Shown here piece after piece: positions 46,236-56,838 of a stretch of DNA of 64,000 bases (position 1 is its first letter; the number at the start of each line of letters is the position of its first letter). A program made the position numbers and the translations under genes. The notes beneath the pieces are model-generated. The model saw only the letters and a list, made by a program, of their open reading frames with translations, was not told where the DNA came from and did no database searches. Origin of the DNA: Linanthus parryae (taxonomy: Eukaryota > Streptophyta > Magnoliopsida > Ericales > Polemoniaceae); the NCBI GenBank assembly GCA_023055425.1, contig JALGPY010000003.1, forward strand, positions 50,329,891-50,393,890, written 5' to 3'.

Positions 46236-47737
46236 TGTTGATTCAAAGACCCTTGAATGTGTTTTGGTTGGTAATGAGTGATGAAAGACAAAGACAAGGA
46301 CATAAGAAGCAAGGCATTTCAGATACTCCAAGGCCTTGAGATATTGACAGAACTTCAAAGCCTTGAGAGTTATTCTATTATGCTATGTGTTCTAACAAAT
46401 CTGTGTTGCAAATTGGATATCTGATTATACTGATCAAGGATTTACTGCATATACTTATGGATTACACTATTTATATATCTAACACAATTGCAGATGATCA
46501 GAACAGGAAGAATCAAAGTTATCTGAGTTTAACTTTGAATATATGTGAAGAAGGTTCAGAGCTCCAAGGCCTTGAGATGTGTCTTGAGCTGCTGACAGTT
46601 TTTACAGAACTAAGTTGATTCTTTCTTGCAGGTTGTGATTCTTAGTATTGTGATTATTTACTCACTTCTAAGTGTCTTAAACTTGTTTTTCATGATTCAT
46701 ATGTATTAGAAGTTATACAGGTTATTGTTCTAATCAGTTAAACAGTTTTATCAGAAACTGGATAACCAAACAGTCATACCACTGTTATCTTTCTGGATTT
46801 TGTTGTTGCTGTGTTTCAATGCTGTTTCAGGGTTGTTAAGCGTGCAGGAGCAATCTCAACAAACTCCAACGGATATCCACTTAGAGCTGTTTGAATTTGA
46901 GTTGAAAATAGAAAGAGGATTTGTAGAAACTGAGATCCTAAAATCTCTCAATCAGTTGCAGCTGTGGATAAAAGAGACTGGTTTGAATTTTGAAGATAGA
47001 GAGGCTTGCAGAATACTCAGAGAGGTGTGACAAATTCGTGGGAGATCATTCATTCAAACACACAATCATTCAAGCTTCAATCCAGATTCCAGAAGATCAA
47101 ATCAATCCAGTTTTCCAGAAGAACACATCCAGGCTTCAACAGCTCATCTTTTTTACTGTGTTCTTCACTTGTACTTTAATATGTGTATCTTTAGATTATC
47201 TTAAACCTCACTTAACCTAGTGGTTGGTTTTTCAAGTGAACAACAAGAGGTTCTTGTTAGCTCAACAGTTAGTAGCTGGAACTAGATAGGTTTGGAACCA
47301 CAAGCTGTATAGGTGTAAGGGAAATCACTTAGGCTTGAAGATCTAGGGCTGTTTCTGTGTGCGTAATAAGAAGTGTTTTCCCAATCCTGGTGGGATTAGA
47401 TCCCTCAGGCAGAGATTAGGTTCATTGGGACTGAACTCTGTAAATTGCTTTGTGTTCTTTACTTTACAGTTTGATTATTATCTGCTGCACACAACTCAAA
47501 TCAAACTAGGGTTGAAAAGCTGTTTAGATTTGTTTACAGTTCAAGGCCTTGAAGCTTTCTATTTTGCCTTTGAAAGTTTCAGACATTTTACTAAAATCTC
47601 AAGGCCTTGAGATTTGAGTTTCACACAAAGTATTTCTGTTAAACTTTGACTTCTGCAAAAAGTTTCCATGCTCTATTCAACCACCCCCCCTTCTAGAGTA
47701 TTTAGGTCCTGTATTTAGTCTACATTACACACTTTCA
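46236..47737 (+). repeat. 5' LTR of the SIRE-like Copia element
   Basis: 1502 bp from TGTTGATTCAAAG to ACACTTTCA. It carries several copies of the palindrome CAAGGCCTTG, including a perfect 22-bp one at 47594-47615 centred on AAGGCCTT. The open frames in it are chance frames. Confidence 0.88.
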
Positions 47738-47738
47738 A

Positions 47739-47751
47739 TTGGTATCAGAGC
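47739..47751 (+). other. Primer-binding site of the SIRE-like element
   Basis: TTGGTATCAGAGC begins two bases after the LTR end and is complementary to initiator Met tRNA. Confidence 0.88.
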
Positions 47752-47787
47752 TTTTTTCACTGTTTTAGATCTAACAATCTGGTGACT

Positions 47788-50481
47788 ATGAGTAATGTAG
47801 GAGATGGTGGATTCTCACTAGGAAGGGCAGCCAATAGACCTCCATTGTTCTGTGGTGATAACTTCATGCACTGGAAGGCATTGATGAAGATGTTCATCAT
47901 AAATCAAGACATGGAACTATGGTCAATAGTTCAGAATGGTCCTCATGAGTACTACACTACAATTGATGGAGTCGGATGTATCAAGTCTGAGGAAAATCTT
48001 TCAGTTACTGAACTGGAAAAGGTATCAAAAAATTACAAGGCTATGAATCTGTTATACTGTGCTCTTAATGCAGATGAGTTCAACAGAGTGTCAAATTGCA
48101 AGAGTGCCAAAGAAGTATGGGATAAACTGGTGGTGACATATGAAGGAACTACCCAGGTTAAGCAGACCAAAATCAACATACTTCTGAGGCAATATGACTT
48201 GTTCAAGATGAACTCAGATGAGACCATAAAGGAGATGTTTAAAAGATTCACTGACGTGGGGAACAATCTGGAGTCATTGGGAAAGACGTTCTCAAATGAA
48301 GAGAAGGTCAGAAAGATTCTGAGAAGCTTGCCAAAAGCCAAGTGGGAGCCAAAGACAACAGCCATTGAGGAAGCTCAGGACTTGAGTCTTCTTCAGCTAG
48401 ATGATCTACAAGAAAAGCTGCTCACTCATGAAATGTTTATGAAGGATGTGGAAGGTGATTTGAGTGAAAACATCAGGAACCTAGCACTGAAGGCAAAAGA
48501 CAGTGAAAAGTCTCAAAGCCTTGAGACTGAGGATGAACCTGATGATGAAGAGGATTTAGCATTGATCTCCAAGGCCTTGGCCAGGATTCTCAAAAAATAA
48601 AAGAAACTCTGGTAACATGGATTACAACAGAGAGAGATCAAGACCTTCAGGCAGCAAGGACTACAAAGGTAAATCTTCATCACAGTCACATAAAACTAAA
48701 GTAATGAATTGTTTTGAGTGTGGTGATGCAGATCATTTAGTAAGGGACTGTCCACAAAAGAAGAAGAACAGGAACTTTCAGAAGAAAGACAGTGACAACA
48801 GAAGGAAGAAAGCCATGATGGCTTCTTGGAGTGATTCTGATTCATCAAGTGACTCAGACACAGAAGAAGAGCAAGCAAACCTATGCTTCATGGAAAAGCA
48901 TGATGAGGAAAATTCATCAGACAGACATATTGAAGATATGGTAAAAAAGTTACTTGCTAGTCCTTCTGATGTACTTCCTGAAATTCTCAAAAGTGTGTTT
49001 TTAAACGAGGAAAGTTATAGAAATGAGATTTTTGCTCTAAAGATTAAGATTCATGAGCAGGTAAAAGAAAACCTGGACCTAGTGTTTTCAAACAAAACTG
49101 TTGAAGTTTCTAAGACAAAGCTGGAAAAGGACTTCAAGGCCTTGGACAGCAGGTTCAAAGCCTTGAAGGCACATATAAAAGAGGTTGTTGATCAAAACAC
49201 TCTTTTGACTGAAAGATATGCTGATCTAAAGACTCATTTTGAGAATTTAGAACAACGGATCTATTCTTTGACTGAGAAACTTCAAGAGTCCAAGAAGGTC
49301 CTAGCTAGGTTTACAGGCTCAGAACATAATCTGAATCTCATTCTTGGAGGAAGTCGGAAATCAATGCATAAAAGTGGAATTGGCTATAATCCAAATTTTC
49401 CAAAGAAAAGCCAAACTACTTTTGTCAAATCTGGTAGCAGACATTCTCCAAAATGTCATTACTGTGGAAAAATTGGTCATGTCAGATTAACTTGTCCCTT
49501 CAGAAGATCAGAACCTCATATTATGAGGAATACTTATCCTTATCAGCTTAAGAGACAAGTTAGACAGATTTGGGTTCCAAAAGGAATTATGCCACCAAAT
49601 ATGGCTGATTCTGAGTATGACTCAAAGTTCTGCACTTGGTCTAACAGCATGTTGAGGCAATGATTTGTTTTTGCAGGATGTCACCAAGGCCTTGAAAGAT
49701 CAGAAATGGATATTAGACAGTGGATGTTCCAGACATATGAGTGGAAAGAAGTCTCTCTTCACTGAACTTACTAAAAATCTGGAGGAACAATAACACTTGG
49801 TGACAAAGCAAAATGCAATATCATTGATATAGGTAGTATTGGTAATGGTTCTATAATTTCTATATCTGATGTTTATCTGGTAGATGGACTTAAGTATAAT
49901 CTGCTTAGTATCTCTCAGTTATGTGATAAAGGTTATAAAGTTATATTTGACAAGGAGAAATGTGTGGTGCAAGATGAGAAATCTGGTGATTGCATACTCA
50001 CTGCTCCTAGGTCATATAATCTATATGCTATGAATACTAACAGTGTTGCAGGTGACAAGCTAAAATGCCTCAAGGCCTTGAAGGAAGATTCAAAGCTTTG
50101 GCACACAAATCTTGGACATATTAGTATACATGCCTTGAATAAACTCATCTCAAAAGACTTGGTAAGAGGTTTACCATCACAGAAAATTTCAGATGATGAG
50201 GTTTGCAAGGCATGTGTACAAGGTAAACAAACCAGAAGCTCATTCAAGGCAAAGAACTTTGTAAGTACTTCTAGACCCTTAGAATTGCTTCATATGGACT
50301 TGTGTGGTCCTATGAGAGTTCAGACCCCAAAAGGTAAGAGGTATATGCTTGTTATAATTGATGATTATTGTAGATTTACTTGGGTGATGTTTATTAGAGA
50401 CAAAACTGAAGCTTTATCTGAATTTTCTAGACTGTGCAAAGAGCTTGAAACTTTGAAAAATTTACCTGTTGCATCCAGAAA
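47788..50481 (+). pseudogene. Broken gag-protease-integrase of the SIRE-like element
   Basis: Gag starts at ATG 47788 and holds a UBN2-type domain (PPLFCGDNFMHWKALMKMF, residues about 15-230). A frameshift in an A-run near 48590 moves the rest to 48617-49663, with zinc knuckles CFECGDADHLVRDC and CHYCGKIGHVRLTC. A further frame change leads to the protease (ILDSGCSRHMSG near 49720), then a stop near 49790. The GAG-pre-integrase HHCC region and integrase start (LWHTNLGHI, CKACVQGKQT, LLHMDLCGPM, VIIDDYCRF) lie at 49960-50480. The frame is cut at 50481. Not functional. Confidence 0.85.
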
Positions 50482-50566
50482 TTCAATTTGTTAATAAGAA
50501 AGAACTTCAATTTGTTAGACACGTGAATTGAGGGGAGCGATTTTAACGGAGTAAATGAAATGGAAC

Positions 50567-51268
50567 CTGTAACAGATCACGAGAGTCATGACTAAAACGA
50601 CGGCTACGGCGATCATATCGATCTCGTTGAACCCTTTAGGGAGAGCAGGCACCGTGACTCTCCATTTCGTCGCCGTCGATAAGCCGACGGCGGTTCCGAA
50701 ATACGCGGTGAAGCTCCGAGCCACAGCGGCGTTCGACAAGACGTAGTCTATGATTAGGTTCGCTCCGGTCAGAAACGCAGCGAACTCGCCTGTAAAATAA
50801 ACCATCGATTGATTCGATTTGCAAAAATTGTAATTAAATAAAATCGAAAACGAGACGGGTCGGGAATGCGGACGGACCGAAGGTGACGCGGATGTAGCTG
50901 AATGCGCCGCCGGCGACGGGCACGTCGACGGCGAATTCAGTGTAGCAGAAGGCGGAGAGGAGAGCGCAGAGGCCAGCAATGGCGTAGGAAACGACAATAG
51001 CCGGACCGGCGTAGAGACGGCTGGCGCGGCCGGTGGTGATGAAGACGCCGGCGCCGACCATTCCGCCGAGGCCGAATCCGACGAGGTCGTACCAGCGGAG
51101 TGTACGGCGCATTTCGGAGCCGGAACGGGCTCTTGCGCGATTCATCTATTCGAAGGAGGTGGAGGCGGAGCCGGCGCGTCGGGCGAAGCGGCGGGGAGTG
51201 TCGGAGAGAGCTCGGAGGTATGAGGGGAAGCTAGAGAATGATGAGGAGGAGTCATGGGCTCTTTCCAT
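50567..51268 (-). pseudogene. Truncated transporter pseudogene (exons 1-2)
   Basis: Exon 1 (51268-50878, 391 bp) and exon 2 (50789-50567, 223 bp) match the intact gene in length, splice sites and most codons. Codon 41 is TAG (51148-51146) where the intact gene has GAG, so the frame stops after 40 residues. Exons 3-5 are absent because the segment ends in intron 2. The ATG and TATA region are kept, so transcription is possible, but no transporter can be made. Confidence 0.92.
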
Positions 51269-51828
51269 TTTTCACTCCTCTCTCTCTGTTTCTGTCTTTT
51301 GTGTAGAGAGATGTGCTTAGAGTTCCTCCAGAAATGGATGAGATGAAGAGTGTGACAGAGGATTTTATATAGAGAGAAAACTGAAAAGACTGTAAAAAGG
51401 CAGATTTAGATAATCACAGCTATGCCATGACTCTGACACTATCTAGACCGTCATTTATGAATTTATTTTCTTTTTCAGTTAATTACGCTAAGCCCCTTTA
51501 GATTTAGGGTTATTACACGATTTAACTTGATAGTTTGACAAGTGACACAAACTACCCTCTTAGATCGTTCTTCCAACATAATTTCCAAGTTCTACTGTCT
51601 ATCCTCCTCGAATCTTTCTTCCAAAAATAAAAACATTTAAAATTGTGACAATTATAAAAGATTAATTTGATATTACTTTCCTTTTTTTAGAATCTTTTCT
51701 TTTTCTTTCCTTCTCTTCATTTTTCGTTGAGAACAAAAATCAATCTTCGCTTCAACAGAACGATAAATTAAAGAGTAAAATAAGTCATGAACAAATAATT
51801 AATGTCAATTAAATTTTGTAACTATAAT

Positions 51829-52452
51829 TGTTAGAAAGTAGACTCAAATTTGTTCTTAATATAAGAAAACAGGAAGTGAAGAAATCATAAAAAATAATAA
51901 ATTAAGTTACCGATAAAGAATCGACTGAAAAGATAAATGATTTGAAGGACAGTCTCGTACATTACGATCTCCGTAAAGCATTATTCGCCCCCCACAATTG
52001 GTGCGTCTGATTTGAAGAATACTACAAAAACGAATTGCTCCCCAGGATAAAAGTCCTTCCTGTACTGTAGACGATGCACCAGTGTACAAGACACGGCGAA
52101 CGAAACTATGTTTGAGAGATATTGAGAGAATAAGAAGATGATTATTAGAATGATTAGAATGAGAGGAGAGGGTGCTATTTATAGAAGTAAGGCACCTCTT
52201 ACGAATAGTTGCAATTGTTCATTTCAAATTGAAAGGTTACAACTTTTCAATTCAAAGTAGAACGCGCAACAAATTAAAATTCTTCAATTCAGAGACGTCA
52301 ACCTTCAATGTCTCATTTTTCATTCATCAATCAATGATTTAGACGGTTGAGATATGAAACTAATCTCTTTACTTCTATAATTTAATGTAAGCTCTCAAGT
52401 GAGCTTTCTCGAACCCGGGTTTGAAGTCGGGTCAAAATCATATTTTCCAACA
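51829..52452. mobile_element. Solo LTR in the duplicated segment
   Basis: A 624-bp block TGTTAGAAAG...TTTTCCAACA is flanked by ATAAT on both sides (51824-51828, 52453-52457). The intact locus has the empty site (ACTATAATGACTC near 44270-44282), which proves insertion after the duplication. There is no interior, so it is a solo LTR. A TATA-like CTATTTATAG lies near 52172-52181. Family not identified. Confidence 0.88.
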
Positions 52453-52874
52453 ATAATGACTCAACTGGTCAAACAGATTTATTTGCTGTTGGTATTAATT
52501 AAATTTAAATTAAAGTAAATCAAATTAGAAAGAAATAAGAAATCCGAACATTCATTACTTAAAACCTCTATAAATTAATAATGTAGGACCGGAATATTTT
52601 ATTAATTTTGCGAGATATTATTATATCGATTAATTAATAATTTATTTCCTCAAAAAATTAATTAATAATTTATTAATTTAAGGAGATTTTATGTATGGCA
52701 TTTATTTTTCCAAGTTCAATGTACTAGCTAGTAGCTACAATGTATACTATTACTCAGAGATGAAAAATAATTTACAAAACAAGCTTCAAAGAACATTCTA
52801 TGAATGTACATATTTAAATTAATTCAATTTGTCGAATCTATTGTCTTTAATATGTAAAAAAGTTGGTTCATGCT

Positions 52875-53443
52875 AGGGGTGAGCACGGACCGGTTTAGAC
52901 TGATTTTGCCGAAAGTTTCTATCCGACCCAATAGGTTCAGGTTGGAGAATGTTTTACCCAAACCCACCGAATATTTTTGTAATACCCAAAGCAATCGTAA
53001 CTTATCGACTCGGTTAAACAGGTTGGAAAATCTTGAGATTTTACTTGAAAAAATATATTGGTTTGGTTATTTTTCTTGTAATATGTGTTTGTATAATGCT
53101 TAAAGTTGGAAAAGTAACGTAATTTGTTTGTATAATGCTTAAAGTTTGTATAACGTATCAATTACATTGATGGTGTTAACTCTTAAAAAGCTTAATTTGG
53201 AAACTATTATAAAAAAAATAAAAATAAAAATTACATTTTTTTACATAAGAAACATTAATCGGACCGGTTTTGTTTTAATCGGGTTTTTCAAATCTCAAAC
53301 CATGACCGATCAAACATCGTTCGGGTTTGAAATATCTATAACCGTAATCAATTATGTAGCATCGAGTTATGCTATCTTTGGACCGATTTGATGCGGAGTG
53401 ATTCGAGGAGGAGGGTTGGGCCGGGTTTTGCTCAGCCCTACTA
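52875..53443. mobile_element. hAT-like MITE
   Basis: About 569 bp with inverted ends AGGGGTGAGCA and TGCTCAGCCCT, flanked by GTTCATGCT on both sides (52866-52874, 53444-53452). Ends of the GGGGTGAGCA type with GGACCGG-like subterminal repeats are common in plants. No transposase. Confidence 0.7.
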
Positions 53444-53555
53444 GTTCATGCTACCAAAAAGTACCAAAAAGTTGGCTATTGAATAACTCAACTTCTTTGA
53501 CAATAGATTTATTTTTTACTAGACAATCTTAGAATCTAGAATCTTTTAGTAATTA

Positions 53556-53819
53556 CTAGTCCATCTCTCTCTCTTTGTTTCCATTCGACTTTTTTAACTC
53601 GTATCTAGGTCACTTTGACCGGGTGATTTGGATAGCAAAATAATACGATTTTTTGATAATTTTTTCACCGTATTATAGAGCAACTTTTACTCTACAACAT
53701 CATAAAAAAAGTATCAAAAAATTACATCAGGTTGCTATTCAAATCATCGGAAAAGAGGAGGCTAGCCCAGTGAATAGTGACAAAAGTCAAATTAAGAACA
53801 AAGAGAAGAGACATTCTGG
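53556..53819. mobile_element. Stowaway-like MITE, copy 3 (diverged)
   Basis: 264 bp between TA dinucleotides with inverted ends (CTAGTCCATCTCTCTC and its imperfect complement). The core GGTCACTTTGACCGGGTGATT, TTTTTGATAATTTTTTC and CTCTACAACA matches copies 1 and 2. The outer ends differ, suggesting another subfamily or decay. Confidence 0.65.
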
Positions 53820-53821
53820 TA

Positions 53822-54561
53822 TTAATTTAAAGTTTCATTGGGACCGATATACACACTAAGATTTCATAAAAGTTATTATCTTATTATTTTATCAATTGGG
53901 GTCTAATTTTGTATTGTTCACAAATTAGGACCGGATAAATTATTAAACTTTATTGTGGTTATTAATTTATCGAAATTTTGTACTGATACCAAGTTGGAGC
54001 CAAACAAATTATTAATTTTATCGATGTTACTAATTTATCAAATACTAATTTATAGAGGGTTTACGATAGTATTTACACTGATTGACTGAACAAGAACAAG
54101 AGATGGATGTGGGTAAAAAAACTAAATGGTTTATGGTTTATGAATGCCTATAATTTTGTGAGTTAAAACTCAAATTGAAGCAAATTAATATAAGAGAAAT
54201 CAAAAGTAGAAATCATAAGGGAAAACTAACCTGGGTGAAAGAGTAGTGTCATCTTGCGCTTGAATCATGTATCCAAGGAAAGAGATGCAGCCGTGATGAA
54301 CAAATAATGTTATGAACTTATAGGTAATAATCAGAGGTAGTCAAGCGCAGTTAAAAGAGAGAAGTTGGATAATTTAAACAAAAATCATAATTATTAAAAA
54401 AGATGTATTTATTACCAAATAAATTACACAAATATGATACCTTATCAAACGAACTTTTCTTAAATTGTCGGACATAAATCTTTGCCACCTCATTCAACCA
54501 AAGGTATACTAAAACCTTAGATTTCGAAATTCCTATATCTTTATTGCAATTCATTTATTTA
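53822..54561. other. AT-rich intergenic DNA
   Basis: Contains related pieces (ATTAATTTTATCGATGTTACTAA and TGGTTATTAATTTATCGAA, 53950-54050) and a 67-codon frame on the minus strand at 54351-54554 without a recognised domain. No gene supported. Confidence 0.4.
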
Positions 54562-54910
54562 CTAGGGTATTGCCGAGAGCACTATCCCTAAATTGGATAA
54601 TTTTTAAATTTAGAGGTGTTATCAAAAAATTATATTTACAAATGTGGTGGAAAAAAAACTTCTAAGTATGGGATGAGCATTACGTGGGAAGCATTCATAT
54701 CTATCTGCTATTAGTCAGGGATGTAGTTGAGAAAAATCTCTCTCCAATTAATTAGGAATGTCCAAAGAGAGTGGGTAATTAGGGATGTCCAAGGAGAGTG
54801 GATAGTTAGAGATGTAATAAGTAGGTGAGATCTAATGGTGGGTATAAGTTGATTTCATCTAACGGTTGAAAAATCATAATTAATTAAGCAATGCTATTTT
54901 ATAATATAGA
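54562..54910 (-). mobile_element. Mini-Helitron, diverged copy
   Basis: On the minus strand the element starts TCTATATTATAAAATAGC and ends with CTAG followed by T (54562-54565), the Helitron pattern of 5'-TC and CTRR-3'. The terminal hairpin is decayed (GTGCTCTCGGCA). 349 bp, no helicase. It shares internal sequence (GTGAGATCTAA, TCATCTAACG) with the next copy. Confidence 0.6.
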
Positions 54911-54911
54911 A

Positions 54912-55210
54912 CTAGGGGATTGCCCGTGCCGGAGGGCACTACCCCAAAAACACGTTTCACCTATTGTAATGTCATAAATAAAATGAGTATTTTCATCTAC
55001 AAACATGGACAGAAAACGAATACAACATAAATAATTGTATTGAATAATCAGGAACAAAGGAGTCTCCTTTTTATAATTATGAAAAAAGAAGTGGGTAGTT
55101 AAGTAGTAGGTAGTTAAGTGGGTGGTATGTGAGATCTAAGGGTTGAGGATAATTCAATCTAACGTTTTAAAAGACATTTTAAAGTCAACCGTCCTAATTT
55201 ATAATATAGA
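54912..55210 (-). mobile_element. Mini-Helitron with intact ends
   Basis: 299 bp. On the minus strand it starts TCTATATTATAAATTAGGAC after an A and ends GTGCCCTCCGGCAC (hairpin), ten bases, CTAG, then T. This is the canonical Helitron end layout. It abuts the previous copy head to tail with a single base between them. Confidence 0.75.
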
Positions 55211-55611
55211 TGTAAATTTTCTCAGTTCCTTATATGGACCAAATCAATTCTTGATTTTTTTTAGAAAAGTAAATCAATTCTTGCTTTACCGTAACTGAAA
55301 TTAGAGTTTCAATTAATTCTTTTCACTGACCAGATAAGTTCTTAAATTTTTATAGAACTTACTACATATTTATGATACAAAATTTTCAATCAATTCGGTT
55401 AATTGGCTCATTAACCCAATGCTATAAATTCCGAAAAACAAATCCTATAAATCTACCAACTCATCAATCAAAAAATAATATTCTTTTTTTTAGGAAAATA
55501 AATAAATAAATAAATAAATACTTTTACCATTTATTTTAACACAAAATGATACTACATCCGTTCTCTATATCTTCCTTGTGCATTATCAAATTCTTGCATA
55601 GTAATGCAAAT
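55211..55611. other. AT-rich intergenic DNA
   Basis: No gene. Contains an (AAAT)n run at about 55498-55521. Confidence 0.5.
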
Positions 55612-55747
55612 GGGTGCTAGCTCAGTAGTAGAGCGTTTGAAGCCCCTGTATGAGGCCCATGATTCGAACCGGCTATGTGATGTAGTACATCACATGAGTA
55701 GCCCCTGTATGAGGCCTAAAAAACAAATGCTTGCATCGTTTTTTTTA
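55612..55747 (+). mobile_element. Probable tRNA-derived SINE
   Basis: The start GGGTGCTAGCTCAGTAGTAG resembles a tRNA 5' part with an A box, and TGATTCGAACC 60 bp on resembles a B box. A tail region follows and ends in eight T. Inside, AGCCCCTGTATGAGGCC occurs twice (about 55638 and 55699). It cannot fold as a full tRNA: no acceptor match is present, so it is more likely a SINE with a pol III promoter. Target duplication not established. Confidence 0.5.
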
Positions 55748-56300
55748 ATCAAATTACAATGTCAAATTGACTCGATGAGTAGTCAAATTGACTCGATGAG
55801 TAGTACAATAAGAAAGTAGAGAGGACGGAGAGGCAACGTATAGCTAAATTTTTGAACATATCAAATCATAAATAATCACTGCAAATTGCAAAAATAGTGC
55901 AAATGTACATCGGTCCTTCTCTCCAAGCATGGATTGGCTCTTACTACCAGTGATGTAAACGATAACTTTGTTCCTCTCAAGGCTTTTAATATAGTTCCTT
56001 TTCTCAAAAGGAAGAGAATTGTAGAAGACTACTATACAATTTTCTAAACTCTGTGGCAGAGATGTAATAAGGCAAATATCGGGGGAGTGAGTGTAATTTG
56101 CTTTTGTTTTATATTAGTAATTGTTTCGTTTCGAAACGGAAACCGAGAAATTGGGGCAGCTTTTGAGCTCTCGATAAGCTATAAGTTGAGATAAGCACCA
56201 TCGATATTACATTCTGTAGTTTATATTATGGGAAAACTCAATCTATAGCACCCGACTTCTTTTTCATTTTCAATGTAGTCCTCTCAGCAGTCGCAACTCA
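55748..56300. other. Intergenic DNA
   Basis: A 21-bp direct duplication GTCAAATTGACTCGATGAGTA lies at about 55761-55803. The remainder holds no recognised gene. Confidence 0.45.
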
Positions 56301-56822
56301 CAACATGTGTTGTCAAAGGACCGAGCCGGGTTCGCGGCGGGTTGGGAGGGGAAGAGTTTCAGCAGGATGGAGTGAGAGGGGGCAGGCCGGAGGGTTTTGG
56401 GATAGTCTTATCCGGCCCGGCTCTGGCTAAAACCCTTAGTTTGGGAAAGTCTTGTCTACAAGTGTGTGTGTGTGTATATGTATAGGGTTGGATTAGCAGC
56501 TCCAACGGGGTGGGAGAGGTGGCTGTGGAGGAGGTTAATCATGGGGGATGATAGGAAGTTGCTATCGCTTGGGCACACAGCACACGAACACTAGGGTTTT
56601 AACCCAACACACAAATTTTATTCTTCGATTTATTAAAATAAACTGAACAATACATTGTTTAAATAGAAAAATGACATTTCGATTTAACGGGTCGAGTCTT
56701 CAACTAACAAAATAAGTTAACTAATTAAATAAAAGCAACTACTAATAATAATTAGTTAAATAAATAATACTAATTAGTGATAGTAGTACGAGTGACCCAT
56801 ATAATACCGTTGACCCGTATCA
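56301..56822 (-). repeat. Probable Gypsy-type 3' LTR, left end unresolved
   Basis: On the minus strand TGATACGGGTCAACGG starts directly after a polypurine tract TCAGCGGGGGAGGATT (56838-56823). The upstream context (GGACAAGGTC) resembles the end of the polyprotein region of plant chromoviruses. The left end is a guess; a GTGTGTGTGTGTATATG repeat lies at 56462-56480. No partner LTR is in the window. Confidence 0.45.
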
Positions 56823-56838
56823 AATCCTCCCCCGCTGA

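Larger units (their letters stand above)
46236..50481 (+). mobile_element. 5' part of a SIRE-like Copia element
   Basis: A 5' LTR (46236-47737), a Met-tRNA primer-binding site and a broken gag-pol run on the plus strand. The element stops abruptly in the integrase at 50481, where the duplicated transporter segment begins, so RT, RNase H and the 3' LTR are missing. GTAAA (46231-46235) precedes the LTR and is half of the expected target duplication. The same LTR family is at 60753-62264 in the opposite orientation. SIRE/Maximus assignment rests on the large gag, the integrase text and the downstream extra ORF of the sister copy. Confidence 0.8.
50494..52693 (-). repeat. Duplicated 5' segment of the transporter locus
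   Basis: This segment matches 38935-44463 in the same orientation once the insertions are removed: intron 2, exon 2, intron 1, exon 1, the TATA region and upstream DNA up to GGAGATTTTATG. The original copy alone has the LTR element at 40123-44094; this copy alone has the solo LTR at 51829-52452. At the left junction with the Copia, TTCAATTTGTTA occurs twice (50482-50493, 50506-50517), suggesting template switching. Exon divergence is only a few percent by eye. Confidence 0.88.

Noticed and set aside
46385..47610. Several frames of 76-83 codons
   Set aside because: They are inside the SIRE-like LTR; mirror frames occur in the sister LTR at 60753-62264 because the LTR sequence is shared.
50567..51268. 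Second functional transporter gene
   Set aside because: TAG at codon 41 and no exons 3-5.
55612..55690. Functional tRNA gene
   Set aside because: A- and B-box-like motifs are present, but no acceptor stem or proper anticodon arm can be drawn; a SINE is more likely.
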